In this document: positions 28,959 to 38,201 of the stretch, piece by piece | Numbering within the stretch: position 1 is the first letter of the stretch | Layout of the letters: every line of letters starts with the position of its first letter | Assembly (NCBI GenBank): GCA_026003835.1 | Contig: BPHZ01000008.1 | Location: 1 to 64,000 of the forward strand | Origin: Herpetosiphonaceae bacterium | GTDB lineage: Bacteria; Chloroflexota; Chloroflexia; Chloroflexales; Herpetosiphonaceae | DNA length: 64,000 bases | Reading direction: 5' to 3' | Position numbers and translations under genes: made by a program | Notes under the pieces: generated by a model | Databases searched by the model: none | What the model saw: only the letters and a program-made list of their open reading frames with translations | Told to the model about the DNA's origin: nothing

Positions 28959-30113
28959 CTACCACGCCGCCTCCAGGATCTCGCGCAAATCTTCCAGGGT
29001 CGCCGGACGCGGGTTATGATAGATTGCCCCATCGCCGAGGGCGATCTCTGCGAGTTCATCGAGCGCTTCGTAGGGCACATCGACGTCGCGCAGCCGCGTC
29101 GGCAAGCCAAGATCTTTTACCAGAGTCTCAACGGCAGCGATCCCATCCTCGATGACCTCCGGCCTGCTGCGCCCTCCAACGTTCACGCCCAGCTGCCGCG
29201 CAATGCGGGCAAAGCGTTCAGGAGCGACGACGCTGTTGTAGCGCATCCCATGGGGCAGGAAGATGGCATTGGCAGTGCCGTGGTGAACTGGAAAATGACC
29301 GCCCAGAGCGTGGGCCAGGGCATGGACCACTCCCAGGAAACTGCTGCTGAAGGCCATACCGGCCATACAGCTGGCGATCAGCATCTGCGAGCGCGCCTCC
29401 AGGTCATCGCCCTGGAAGGTCGCCTGCCGTAAGGAATTGGAGATAGTATCCATTGCACCGAGCGCCAGCGCCTCGCTGATAGGATTGGCTTCGGTTGAAA
29501 CGTAGGTCTCAATTGCATGGGTTAGTGCGTCGAGGCCCGTTGCCGCTGTCAGTCGCGGCGGCAACGTCAGCGTCAGCAGCGGGTCGAGAATCGCCAGATC
29601 GGGAGCGAGGTAAGGGCTGCTGAAGGTCAGCTTGATCTGCTGCTCCTCATCGCGGATCACAGCGTAGGGAGTAACCTCGCTGCCCGTTCCCGCTGTGGTG
29701 GGGATGGCAATCATCGGCACCAGAGGCCGCTCCAGAAGATTATAGCCCTCGTAGTCGTGCAGCCGCCCGCCCTCGGTCAACAGGATGCGGACACACTTGG
29801 CAGTATCAAGAGGGCTGCCCCCACCGACGGCCACGATCAAGTCCGCTCCATGTTCGCGGGCGAACGCAGCCGCGGCCTCGACGACTTGTACCGATGAATT
29901 TGCGGGGACATCGGAGTAGATACCAACAATATCAACGGCGCCGGAAAGACCTTGCTGCACTGGTTCGAGCAGTTTAGCGGCCACTACGCCGGGATCGGCA
30001 ATGATAACAGCTTTGCTGCAGCCGAGAAGAGCGACGTCGTGAGCGATCTCCCTGGACAGGCCAGGTTTAAAGAGTACCCGCGGCCGCAGCTGAAATTCGA
30101 AGAATTCCTGCAT
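28959..30113 (-). CDS. Iron-containing alcohol dehydrogenase
   Basis: A 384-residue group III (Fe-dependent) NAD(P) alcohol dehydrogenase that interconverts aldehydes and alcohols. Nucleotide-binding VAVGGGSPLDTAK near residue 100 and PTTAGTGSEVTPYAVI near 145 are typical. Metal ligands are Asp and His in GLDALTHAIETYVS, and His residues in VVHALAHALGGHFPVHHG near 265-280. It lies 30 bases upstream of the quinate-DH-family gene and four bases after the CpXC gene, so it belongs to the same operon. Next to an acyl-reductase-like enzyme and an acyl-CoA ligase, fatty aldehyde to alcohol is a reasonable guess. Confidence 0.92.
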   Translation of the reverse strand: MQEFFEFQLRPRVLFKPGLSREIAHDVALLGCSKAVIIADPGVVAAKLLEPVQQGLSGAVDIVGIYSDVPANSSVQVVEAAAAFAREHGADLIVAVGGGSPLDTAKCVRILLTEGGRLHDYEGYNLLERPLVPMIAIPTTAGTGSEVTPYAVIRDEEQQIKLTFSSPYLAPDLAILDPLLTLTLPPRLTAATGLDALTHAIETYVSTEANPISEALALGAMDTISNSLRQATFQGDDLEARSQMLIASCMAGMAFSSSFLGVVHALAHALGGHFPVHHGTANAIFLPHGMRYNSVVAPERFARIARQLGVNVGGRSRPEVIEDGIAAVETLVKDLGLPTRLRDVDVPYEALDELAEIALGDGAIYHNPRPATLEDLREILEAAW

Positions 30114-30117
30114 AGGA

Positions 30118-31086
30118 TTATCCTTCCTTCATTTGTCGCAGCCACTCATCAAGCAGTTGGACCTCAGCCAGATTGCCGACATCGCGCCGGCGGGCGATTT
30201 CCTGGCGAAGCCACGCCGGAGCATAGGGATCCTCGAGGAGCGGGTAATGTCGTCTCAATTCCTCAAGTCCGGCCTGCTGATCAGGGTCGAGGAGGGCGGC
30301 AAGCGTCCGGCCCCAGCCGGGCGGCGGTGGCGGGGCTTCGACATGGCTGGATATCTCAATCTGTTGGGGTGCCGCCGGCTGTTCCTCGACAGACTGTGTG
30401 CCGGCTTCGTTGAGCATGGAGCGCAATTGTTCCAGAATTGCCCGTGATCGATTGAGCGCCTCCGCAGATTGCTCATCGCCCTGTTGATAGGCTGCTGCCG
30501 CCAGATCGCTCAGCGCATTGTCCATTGCTTCATCGAGCAAAAACGGATAGGAATCGAAGACCCGCTCCAGTTCCATAGGTGTCTGAGCGTCGAGCAGCGC
30601 GATGATCGCTTGCGCAAGTATTGGCAGCTCACCCTCGCCGGCAGCCAACGACTCGCTGAGAGCCTCGACAGCGCTCTCGTCGGCGTCAGCTTCATGCCGA
30701 TCGCGTTGGAGGACTAATGCCAGGCCGCTGATACCGGCCTCTGCCTGGACAGCGCTGAGATACGGGCGCCGGCGCTCTTCGGGGAGCGCGCCGATGAGCA
30801 TCCACAAGAGCCCTTGCGCCTCTGCGCGCCAATCTTCCTCGGGTATGTCCGGTGGCACAGCAAAGAGCACGCGCCGACGTGCAGGGTCGTGATAGAGCAG
30901 CGGCGCCGGGATGACTCCCTGCTGCCCGCAATGTGGGCAGGCGACATCGTGGATCGTGCCCTCATAGATAGCCTCTGCCAGCTCAGGCCGTTCCCCGGCA
31001 TCGATAATCATCCAGGCCTCGGCCCTGAAAGGCCTGTGGCACGCTGGACATTCCAGATCGACCGGCTGGCTATAGGAGATTGGCAT
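30118..31086 (-). CDS. CpXC-domain protein, copy 1
   Basis: A 322-residue protein with an N-terminal CpXC zinc-ribbon-like domain: LECPACHRPFRAEAW near residue 10 and VACPHCGQQGVI near 48 give two CPxC pairs. YHDPARRRVLFAVP follows. The long helical remainder holds an acidic Pro/Glu-rich linker (about residue 245) and a charged helical end. Function is unknown; CpXC proteins have no assigned role that I know of. It is a diverged paralogue of the next gene upstream (31138-32016), sharing IDAGERP and the YHDP block, so it arose by tandem duplication. A GGAAA precedes the ATG. Confidence 0.75.
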   Translation of the reverse strand: MPISYSQPVDLECPACHRPFRAEAWMIIDAGERPELAEAIYEGTIHDVACPHCGQQGVIPAPLLYHDPARRRVLFAVPPDIPEEDWRAEAQGLLWMLIGALPEERRRPYLSAVQAEAGISGLALVLQRDRHEADADESAVEALSESLAAGEGELPILAQAIIALLDAQTPMELERVFDSYPFLLDEAMDNALSDLAAAAYQQGDEQSAEALNRSRAILEQLRSMLNEAGTQSVEEQPAAPQQIEISSHVEAPPPPPGWGRTLAALLDPDQQAGLEELRRHYPLLEDPYAPAWLRQEIARRRDVGNLAEVQLLDEWLRQMKEG

Positions 31087-31137
31087 CGGTTTCCTTTAGC
31101 TTCTCGTTTTTCAACGAGAATAATATCACAAAACGGT

Positions 31138-32016
31138 TTAACGTTGAATAGCCGCAAGGTAAGCATCCACCTCCTCGATCTGCTCTGCCTGGGCGAACAG
31201 CCGTAGTCGCTCGATCAGTCTATCGGCGATGATGTGCTGATCCGGCGTAAGCTGCAGCCGCGCCGCATAGACCTCCTGATGATCGACAGCTTCGAGCATT
31301 TGCCTGAGCGGGCCAAGGATAGCCACCTCAGCATCCTGAAGGGGCGCGAGGCGGTCGAGCAGATCCAAAAGCACGCGGCGCCGCTCGTTGAGCGCGGCGC
31401 GAAAGCGAGCCAGCAGCGCGCGCTGGTCGGCGACACGGCGGGCGGCTTCCCAATCGCCTGCTGATCGCAGCCCATCAATCAACTCCTCCAGGGCAGCATC
31501 ACAGTCACTGTCCATGAGCAGTCCACGGTGACGTACCAACACATCGCGGAATTGCTCGCTGCTCTCAGCGGCGACCAGTTCCTCCAGGGCCTCCTGAAAC
31601 TTGCTGGAGGAGGTATCTACGACTTCGGGGGGACGCAGCAGCAAGCGCAGACCATCTAGCTCGGCGGCCAACTCGACAGTTCCGAGGTAGGCGCCGCGCT
31701 GGGCGCGCGGGATCGCCGCCAGCAGCCGGTCACGAAGATCGCTGACAATCGCGCGGGCATCTTCAGGCCGTCCAATCGTCAACGGCAGCGCGGCGATCAG
31801 ACGTTCCTCCGCGGGATCGTGATAGAGCAACGGCGCCGTGATAGTGCCCTGAGCGCCGCAGTGCGGGCATGTGGCGGCATGAAGCGTTCCCGCCAGGATA
31901 GCCTCGCGTAGATCGGGCCGCTCGCCGGCATCCACGATCAACCAGAGAGGAGCCTGAAAAGCCTCACCGCAGCTTGGGCATGTCAGCCCGGCAACCTCCT
32001 GTTGTGATCGTATCAT
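31138..32016 (-). CDS. CpXC-domain protein, copy 2
   Basis: A 292-residue paralogue of the neighbouring gene, with the same layout. LTCPSCGEAFQAPLW and ATCPHCGAQGTITAPLLYHD form the zinc-binding head (residues 11-70). A helical body follows, rich in charged residues, ending EQIEEVDAYLAAIQR. The ATG overlaps the stop of the acyl-CoA ligase (TGATG-type overlap at 32014-32018), so it is translationally coupled to fadD. This suggests a structural or regulatory role linked to fatty-acid metabolism, but nothing in the sequence proves it. Confidence 0.75.
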   Translation of the reverse strand: MIRSQQEVAGLTCPSCGEAFQAPLWLIVDAGERPDLREAILAGTLHAATCPHCGAQGTITAPLLYHDPAEERLIAALPLTIGRPEDARAIVSDLRDRLLAAIPRAQRGAYLGTVELAAELDGLRLLLRPPEVVDTSSSKFQEALEELVAAESSEQFRDVLVRHRGLLMDSDCDAALEELIDGLRSAGDWEAARRVADQRALLARFRAALNERRRVLLDLLDRLAPLQDAEVAILGPLRQMLEAVDHQEVYAARLQLTPDQHIIADRLIERLRLFAQAEQIEEVDAYLAAIQR

Positions 32017-33770
32017 CAGGCCTGTGCCTTCTGCTCGGCGAGTTTTTTCTTCTCCTCCTCAACCAAGATGCGGCGGAGCACCTTGCCTACAATTGTCTTC
32101 GGCAGCTCTGTGCGGAACTCGATCAGCTTCGGCACTTTATACGGCGCCAGGTTGGCCTTACAGTGGGCGATTATTTCCTCGACGGTCGGTTCTTCACCCG
32201 GTTTGGGGACAATATAGGCCTTGACTGTCTCGCCGCGATAGCTGTCGGGTACGCCTGCGACCACCGCTTCCAGAACTTTCGGATGGGTGTAGAGCACCTC
32301 CTCGACCTCGCGTGGCAGAATCTTGTAGCCGCTGGCAATGATCATATCCTTCTTGCGGTCGACGATGTAGAAGTAGCCGTCGGAATCGATCGTGGCGATA
32401 TCGCCGGTGTGCAGCCAGCCATCGCTATCAATCGTCTCGGCAGTCTCCTCAGGACGATTCCAGTAACCAATCATCACCTGTGGGCCGCGGACACACAGCT
32501 CACCCTGGCGGTCGGAGCCGGGCGGGATCTCCTCCCCGGTCTCGAGATCGACAATCTTCGCCTCGACATCAGGGAAGGGAATGCCGATCGATCCGGACTT
32601 CCGCTGCCCATAAATGGGATTGCAGTGAGTAACCGGTGCCGCCTCGGTCAGACCATAGCCCTCAACCAGTCTGCCGCCAGTCAACTCGCCAAAGCGCTCC
32701 TGGACCTCCATTGGCAGCGGCGCTGAGCCACTGATGCATGCTCTTACCGATCGCAGATTGTAGCTTGCGAGATCAGGGTGATTGATGATCCCGATATACA
32801 TTGCAGGAACGCCGGGGAAGACTGTTGCGCGCTCTTTATCAATGATGCGCATCACGTTATCGATCGGGCGCGGATTAGGCACGATCAGCATATCTGCCGC
32901 CATCGCCACCGAATAGAGCATCGCCACTGTCATTCCATAGACATGGAAGAAGGGAATGGCGCACATCACACGCTCTGTGCCGCGCTGTCCATCGGGGAGC
33001 CAGGCCTTGATTTGCAGCACGTTGGAAACGATGTTGCGATGGGTCAGCATCGCGGCCTTGGGCAGGCCAGTGGTGCCGCCGGTGTATTGGAACAGCGCAA
33101 CATCATTTGGGCTGCGCTCTACCTTCGGCGGGGCCGGAGGATAGCGCTTGAGCAGATCGCCGAAGAGGAGGGTCTGATCATCCGTCTGGACCTCAACCCA
33201 GTCGGGCTCCTTTTTCTGAGCGCGGCGGACCAGTGCGCTGGAGGGGAAGGGCAGCGTATCGAAAATATGAGTGACGATAACGCGCTTAAGGTGCGGAAGT
33301 TCGCTCTGGATCTCACGGAGACGAGGGAGGAACAGATTGAGCAGAACAATGGTCTCGGCACCGCTATCCTCAACCTGGTGTTTGATCTCGCGTGGTGTAT
33401 ACGTTGGATTGGTATTGACGACAACTGCCCCAAGGCGCATCGCCGCAAAGAAAGCGATGACAAACTGTGGCGAGTTTGGCAGCATCACTGCGATACGATC
33501 GCCCTTCCGCACACCCAGATCCGCCAGCGCTGTCGCGAAGCGGTCGGCGGCTTCACGCAGTTGGCGATAGGTGAGCTTGCCGCCGATCATCGCGCGACCA
33601 CCGAGCAGGTATTTGAGAATAAAGGTTACTGCCCGCTTATCGGGATCGGAGCCCGCCGCTTCGTCGAGGAAATAATCGATAGTAATCTCCGGATAGGTGA
33701 GAGTCCGGGGCGTCCGTTGATCGTAGAACCGGTACCAGGCGGGCTCGCTGACGTTCTTGGTGTGCTCCAT
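32016..33770 (-). CDS. fadD: Long-chain-fatty-acid-CoA ligase
   Basis: Activates fatty acids to acyl-CoA through an acyl-adenylate, in the cytosol or at the membrane. At 584 residues it has all ANL-superfamily motifs: YTGGTTGLPKAAMLTHRN (P-loop like) near residue 230, VEGYGLTEAAPVTHCN, WLHTGDIATIDSDGYFYIVD with the hinge Asp, and the catalytic Lys in LPKTIVGKVLRRIL near the C-terminus. AAGGAGG sits six bases before the ATG. It may feed acyl-CoA to the downstream reductase and dehydrogenase genes of this operon. Confidence 0.94.
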   Translation of the reverse strand: MEHTKNVSEPAWYRFYDQRTPRTLTYPEITIDYFLDEAAGSDPDKRAVTFILKYLLGGRAMIGGKLTYRQLREAADRFATALADLGVRKGDRIAVMLPNSPQFVIAFFAAMRLGAVVVNTNPTYTPREIKHQVEDSGAETIVLLNLFLPRLREIQSELPHLKRVIVTHIFDTLPFPSSALVRRAQKKEPDWVEVQTDDQTLLFGDLLKRYPPAPPKVERSPNDVALFQYTGGTTGLPKAAMLTHRNIVSNVLQIKAWLPDGQRGTERVMCAIPFFHVYGMTVAMLYSVAMAADMLIVPNPRPIDNVMRIIDKERATVFPGVPAMYIGIINHPDLASYNLRSVRACISGSAPLPMEVQERFGELTGGRLVEGYGLTEAAPVTHCNPIYGQRKSGSIGIPFPDVEAKIVDLETGEEIPPGSDRQGELCVRGPQVMIGYWNRPEETAETIDSDGWLHTGDIATIDSDGYFYIVDRKKDMIIASGYKILPREVEEVLYTHPKVLEAVVAGVPDSYRGETVKAYIVPKPGEEPTVEEIIAHCKANLAPYKVPKLIEFRTELPKTIVGKVLRRILVEEEKKKLAEQKAQA

Positions 33771-33802
33771 AACGTTCCTCCTTGAGCGAGTTGGAGCTGA
33801 GC

Positions 33803-34762
33803 TCAGACCGGTCGAGAACCTAAGGGCTGCCGGCCGCTGGCTGCGGCGCGAGCTGCCCGAACGACTGCTTCGGCGACGGCTTCTGCGGCGGCTGTGCCGA
33901 CGAGCAGAGGATCTGCGGGGCCGGCATCTGCGCGTGGAAGGGTTAGGACAAAGATGGTATCGCCGTCGATGAGCGAATGGGCGGGGCGAATGGACCGCGC
34001 CAGCCCGTTGTGAGCCTGGCTGGCAACACGAGCGCAGGCAGCGCGATCAAGCGATGCATTTGTTACGACAACACCGATCGTTGTATTCGAGCCGGATGGC
34101 GGGGCAGACCAGGGATGCCCCTGGAGGAGCGCGGCGACACTATCAACGAACGCTCCATCGTCACCTCGCGGTCCGGCGATAATCGTTCCCGTTGTGGGAT
34201 CGACGACGTGCCCAAAGGAATTGACGGCAACGATCGCGCCGACGATTGTGCCATCAGGGAGGCGTACGCTTGCAGTGCCGATACCGCCAGGGCTGGCCCG
34301 CTCGATGCCAAGCAGCTTACCGATGGTCGCACCCGTGCCGGCGCCGATCTGCCCCTCTGGGATATGCGGGCCGGCTGCTACACATGCGGCATAGCCGGCG
34401 GCTGCGTCCGGCCGGGCGTGGGGATCGCCTACCCCCAAATCGAAGAGCACCGCTGCCGGCACAATAGGCACGTGCGCTACAGGTGTTTGAAAGCCGTAGC
34501 CGTGCTCCTCAAGCCAGCGGACAACGCCATCAGCAGCTGCCAGTCCAAAAGCGCTGCCGCCGGTCAGCAGAACAGCATTGATCTGCTGGACAAGCCTGCC
34601 CGGCTGCAGCAGATCTGTCTCGCGCGTACCTGGCGCACCGCCACGGACATCGACAGCAGCGATCGCTCCATCAGGACAGAGGACAACGGTGCAGCCAGTA
34701 CGGCCGGTAGTATCGGTCCAGTGTCCAACTGAGAGGCCCGCGATCTCGGCCAGACCCGGCAT
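33803..34762 (-). CDS. P1-family (DmpA/BapA) aminopeptidase
   Basis: A 319-residue N-terminal-nucleophile hydrolase that matures by self-cleavage. The family opening GLSVGHWTDTTGRTGCTVVL is clear, then RGGAPGTRETDLL and TGGSAFGLAAADGVVRWLEE. The cleavage region is GSNTTIGVVVTNA near residue 230, where the residue starting the beta chain would be Thr or Ser in NTT. The end is GTAAAEAVAEAVVRAARAA. Substrates could be beta-peptides, D-amino-acid amides or short peptides. It is spaced six bases from the small membrane protein upstream and 32 bases from fadD downstream. Confidence 0.88.
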   Translation of the reverse strand: MPGLAEIAGLSVGHWTDTTGRTGCTVVLCPDGAIAAVDVRGGAPGTRETDLLQPGRLVQQINAVLLTGGSAFGLAAADGVVRWLEEHGYGFQTPVAHVPIVPAAVLFDLGVGDPHARPDAAAGYAACVAAGPHIPEGQIGAGTGATIGKLLGIERASPGGIGTASVRLPDGTIVGAIVAVNSFGHVVDPTTGTIIAGPRGDDGAFVDSVAALLQGHPWSAPPSGSNTTIGVVVTNASLDRAACARVASQAHNGLARSIRPAHSLIDGDTIFVLTLPRADAGPADPLLVGTAAAEAVAEAVVRAARAAASGRQPLGSRPV

Positions 34763-34768
34763 ACAGTT

Positions 34769-34939
34769 TTAGATCTCCTCCTTAAGCCAGCCGCGCTCCC
34801 GAGCGATAAACTTAATTGTGGCATCATCGGGTGGGTAGAGACCCGCAGCCTGGTAGGCGTAGGCAAGCAGCGCCGCGCCGCCAACCAGCCCGACGAGGAG
34901 TCCTATAAAAAAGGCTGTCAGGCCGATCATCTTTCGCAT
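34769..34939 (-). CDS. Small single-span membrane protein
   Basis: A 56-residue protein with one membrane helix (LTAFFIGLLVGLVGGAALLA, residues 6-25) and a short charged tail, FIARERGWLKEE. The ATG at 34939 has GGAGG eight bases upstream, which decides this start over the longer open frame to 35077. It is the first gene of the run that continues to 26813. No family is recognised. Confidence 0.6.
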   Translation of the reverse strand: MRKMIGLTAFFIGLLVGLVGGAALLAYAYQAAGLYPPDDATIKFIARERGWLKEEI

Positions 34940-35185
34940 ATGAGAGAATCCTCCTAGGCTATGGTTCGTGGGACAGACCTCGAGTGAGAGGAAGTAGATT
35001 GTGCGTCTATCATAACGCAAAGCGGCACAAAACGTCAAGATCGGATGACGCTCCGCATCATCCTTATCTATCTGCATTACCAGTCGGTTTTCTGAAGTGT
35101 CTTCAGTGATACAATAACTGGGGAACTTTTTGGCGCCGCGGATGGCGATCAGGCGCTTTTCTCGTGAAAGGTACAGATATCCGTT

Positions 35186-35851
35186 ATGTCTCCGAAGGCT
35201 GCAGAGCTACTCCTTACCCGGCTGCGGGCGTCGGTTGTCGCGCCCGGCGATGATGACGAGGCCCGCAGCCGGCTGATGCCGCGACTACTCGATGGCAAGC
35301 CTGCCCGCCCTCCCGGCCCGCCGCCTGGCGTTGTACCTCGTGTTGGCGCGGTGCTGGCGTTGCTCTACCCTCACGCCGGCGAACTTATGTTGCCGCTTAC
35401 AGTGCGCAGCGAGCTGCTCACGAACCACCGGGGCGAGGTTTCGCTGCCGGGTGGCGCTGCAGATCCTGACGATCCTGATCTATCGTGGACAGCGCTGCGC
35501 GAGAGCCAAGAGGAGCTTGGTATTGCGCCGGAAGCTATCGAGCTTTGGGGAACGCTGACGCCGGTTTATATCAGGCCCAGCAATTTCCAGATCACACCCT
35601 ATGTCGGGTATATAGCGGAACCGCCTGAACTACGCCCACATGCTCGGGAGGTAGCGCAGGTGCTGGAACTACCGCTGCGCCATCTGCTGCATCCAGAGAC
35701 GGTAGTGGTAGAAGAGTGGGTCCGGCAGGGTACACCAATGCTTGTGCCGTTTTATCTCTTCCAGGGCTTCAAAATCTGGGGTGCTACGGCGATCATCCTC
35801 AGTCAGCTGGCGGCCCGGGCGGCGCCCATCCTCGGCACAGGAAAGGGATGA
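35186..35851 (+). CDS. CoA-diphosphatase-type Nudix hydrolase
   Basis: A 221-residue Nudix enzyme likely to cleave CoA into phosphopantetheine and 3',5'-ADP. The CoA-family motif LLTNHRGEVSLPGGA comes just before the Nudix box, which reads GGAADPDDPDLSWTALRESQ then EELGI (residues 88-112), with the catalytic RESQEE. A C-terminal segment, FYLFQGFKIWGATAIIL, matches CoAse members (the G-x-x-I-W-G-x-T-A pattern). It is monocistronic. Confidence 0.86.
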   Translation: MSPKAAELLLTRLRASVVAPGDDDEARSRLMPRLLDGKPARPPGPPPGVVPRVGAVLALLYPHAGELMLPLTVRSELLTNHRGEVSLPGGAADPDDPDLSWTALRESQEELGIAPEAIELWGTLTPVYIRPSNFQITPYVGYIAEPPELRPHAREVAQVLELPLRHLLHPETVVVEEWVRQGTPMLVPFYLFQGFKIWGATAIILSQLAARAAPILGTGKG

Positions 35852-35942
35852 CGCTCATAATTATCATATAATATCAGTAACTGTCTCTTTGTCCGATACA
35901 GCGTGCATGCTTCAAGGCGATGTCAACGTCGCAGTAGTACCC

Positions 35943-35984
35943 CTCCCCAACAGGCAGAGTGGGGAGTTGGGGGACACCCCCCAA
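35943..35984. repeat. GC-rich double palindrome
   Basis: CTCCCC (35943-35948) pairs with GGGGAG (35961-35966), directly followed by TTGGGGG (35967-35973), ACA and a CCCCCCAA run (35977-35984). The block looks like a dispersed intergenic repeat and could also terminate the Nudix gene. The rest of the 215-base gap to 36066 shows nothing else clear. Confidence 0.4.
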
Positions 35985-36066
35985 GCCTCCGTTGTTCGCG
36001 GCGCTGCGCGATCAGCGTGTGGACGGTGCCATAGCCCTGTGCATGCTTTGATGAGTGGTAACAGCC

Positions 36067-37338
36067 ATGACAGAATTCACATCGTCGACTCCAGGATTTC
36101 GTTTTGGCCTTCGCCGCCAGCTCATGGGCGCGCTAGGGCTCCTCACCCTCCTGATCCTTGTTGTTGTGCTGGTTGTAATCATTGGTCTGCGCATCATTAC
36201 GAATGATGCGCGCCAGGCGATCGAGGTTGATGGATACCTGGCACGGCTGGCGGGGCAGATCGAAGGCTACACGCTGCTTTGCAGGCGCTATGAGAAAGAT
36301 CTCTTTTTGAATATCGATAACCCGTCGGAGCGTATTGCCTACTTCGCGCGCTGGAACAAGGCCTACAGAGCTCTTGAGAAAGGAATTGAACAGTTTCAAG
36401 CTGCTGCGGTGACGCAAGACGATATCACGCAGGCTGCCGTATGGAAGCAAAGCAGCGAGCAATATCGGGATGCCGTATTCCGTGTCTATCAAGAGATCAA
36501 TGCGGGGCGTATTCTTACTCCACAGGAGGCAAATCGTGCCATCACACCCTCGAAAAATACTATTCGCCTGCTGACAGATACAGCTATCGATGTTGCCGTG
36601 CAAAAAGATCGGCAGGTGAAAGAGGTAAACGCTCATCTCACCCAGACGATGAGGCTGCTCAACGGTGTGATAATCGGCAGTGGGCTTGGAGCTGTATTGT
36701 TAGCTGTGGCGTGGAGTATCCTGTTTCCAGTGCGTCTGACGCGCCCGATTCTTGATCTGCAGCAGGCTACCCAGCGCCTGATCGACGGCGATCTAACGGC
36801 TCATGTGACGTTCGATCGTCGTGACGAGCTGGGAGCGTTAGGAAAGCATTTCAATACCATGGCGGAGCGTCTGCACCAGCAAATTCTCGAGCTTCAGGGT
36901 CAAAGGGAAGAGTTGCGCCAGCGTTATGAAGAACAGCAGATGCTCCTTGAGTTGGTTCGCGAACTTGAAACGCCCGTTATTCCTGTACTGGATCGTGTGT
37001 ATGTTGTTCCGCTCGTAGGACACCTGGACACGCGGCGGGCGACAGCCTTGACAAACACAGTGCTCACAACGATCCACCGCGAGCACGGCGAGTTCGTTAT
37101 CATCGATATTACCGGCATAAGCACCCTCGATACGGCAGTCGCCAAGCGCATCGAGCACCTCGCTTATGCGCTCCAGCTCTTGGGCACGCGTGTAATCCTC
37201 TCTGGAATTACGGCGCCTGTTGCTCAAACAATAATCGAGCTAGGGCTGCGTTTTGATCAGGTAGAGACCGTCGGGCGGCTGCAGGATGGCATCCAGTATG
37301 TGCTGGCGGCGCAGCAACAGCTCCAGATCAACGATTAG
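36067..37338 (+). CDS. Membrane HAMP-STAS regulator (RsbR-type)
   Basis: A 423-residue sensor. TM1 is LLTLLILVVVLVVIIGL (residues 24-40). An extracytoplasmic helical sensor of about 155 residues follows, then TM2 (GVIIGSGLGAVLLAVAWSIL), a HAMP linker (RPILDLQQATQRLIDGDL) and a coiled coil rich in Gln/Glu. The C-terminal STAS domain (YVVPLVGHLDTRRATALTNT, FVIIDITGISTLDTAVAKRI) resembles the stressosome RsbR/RsbS fold. The possible phospho-acceptor Thr is in ISTLDT. No RsbT kinase gene is adjacent. It probably passes an outside signal to a partner-switching anti-sigma system elsewhere. The ATG at 36067 is preferred over GTG 36055. Confidence 0.8.
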   Translation: MTEFTSSTPGFRFGLRRQLMGALGLLTLLILVVVLVVIIGLRIITNDARQAIEVDGYLARLAGQIEGYTLLCRRYEKDLFLNIDNPSERIAYFARWNKAYRALEKGIEQFQAAAVTQDDITQAAVWKQSSEQYRDAVFRVYQEINAGRILTPQEANRAITPSKNTIRLLTDTAIDVAVQKDRQVKEVNAHLTQTMRLLNGVIIGSGLGAVLLAVAWSILFPVRLTRPILDLQQATQRLIDGDLTAHVTFDRRDELGALGKHFNTMAERLHQQILELQGQREELRQRYEEQQMLLELVRELETPVIPVLDRVYVVPLVGHLDTRRATALTNTVLTTIHREHGEFVIIDITGISTLDTAVAKRIEHLAYALQLLGTRVILSGITAPVAQTIIELGLRFDQVETVGRLQDGIQYVLAAQQQLQIND

Positions 37339-37449
37339 TAGCAGCAGCCCCGCTCGCTGGTGATCACGCCCTGAATGAGGTGGTACACCAAGGAGAAGGG
37401 CCCAGCGGAACAGCATAACCTGTCTCTGTGAGCAGCGCTGGTATTCCAG

Positions 37450-38055
37450 CTACTCATGAATCAGGTAGCGAACATCACTAACGATATCCTCAAGCTTATC
37501 GCTTGGGTCGAGTAGCTCTCGCAGCCGGCCCTGCCGATCGATCACATAAACGTAGGGTGAGTGATCGACAACATGCACGCGGGCGGCTGCGATATGCTCG
37601 GGTACGATTGCGGTTACTCCATAGGCTTTGTAGACCTGTGCCAGCTGCTCTTGACTGCCGTGGAGTCCAATAAACGCTGGATCGAACTTCGCCAGGTAGT
37701 CGCGGATCACCTCCTGGGTATCGCGCTCTGGGTCAACGGTTACAAAGACAACCTGGAGCTGAGCGGCATCTGTGCCCAGCTCGCGCTTGACGGCGGCAAG
37801 ATCGGCCAGGGTTGTCGGACAAACGTCAGGGCAAGACGTATAGCCGAAGAACAGAAGGACGACCCTGCCACGCTGATCGCTCAGCCGGAAGGATTGGCCT
37901 GTCTGATCGGTAAGAGTAAAATCGGGGAGCGCCATAGGCGGATCGAGCGGCTCGCTGCGGAGCGTATAGGTGCCACAGGCGCTGAGCGCCAGCGCGGCAA
38001 GGAACAACGCAAGTGCCAGCGCCAGGCTGCTGCGGATATGCCGGGTCATGTTCAT
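37450..38055 (-). CDS. SCO1/SenC-family copper chaperone lipoprotein
   Basis: A 201-residue exported thioredoxin-fold protein that helps load copper into cytochrome oxidase. The signal ends in the lipobox LSAC near residue 27. Copper ligands are the two Cys of YTSCPDVCPTTLADL near residue 75 and the distant His in HVVDHSPYVYVID near 165. VTVDPERDTQEVIRDYLAKF is typical. GAGGAAGCC precedes the ATG. No oxidase genes lie in the window. The 146-base gap upstream shows nothing firm. Confidence 0.92.
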   Translation of the reverse strand: MNMTRHIRSSLALALALFLAALALSACGTYTLRSEPLDPPMALPDFTLTDQTGQSFRLSDQRGRVVLLFFGYTSCPDVCPTTLADLAAVKRELGTDAAQLQVVFVTVDPERDTQEVIRDYLAKFDPAFIGLHGSQEQLAQVYKAYGVTAIVPEHIAAARVHVVDHSPYVYVIDRQGRLRELLDPSDKLEDIVSDVRYLIHE

Positions 38056-38201
38056 GGCTTCCTCGTAGAGATTCGTACAATTCTCACTGCTTCATGCAGG
38101 ACCAAATTAATCTTTAACCACTATACCAGATGTACTGACAACCTGCGGCATCCTGGTGGTGATCCGGGCGAGAACGCCCAGCAGCCTCCTCTACCCGATC
38201 C

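Noticed and set aside
31974..33785. Two long + strand open frames (250 and 335 residues) opposite fadD
   Set aside because: Both mirror the G+C-rich fadD reading frame and show no known motif.
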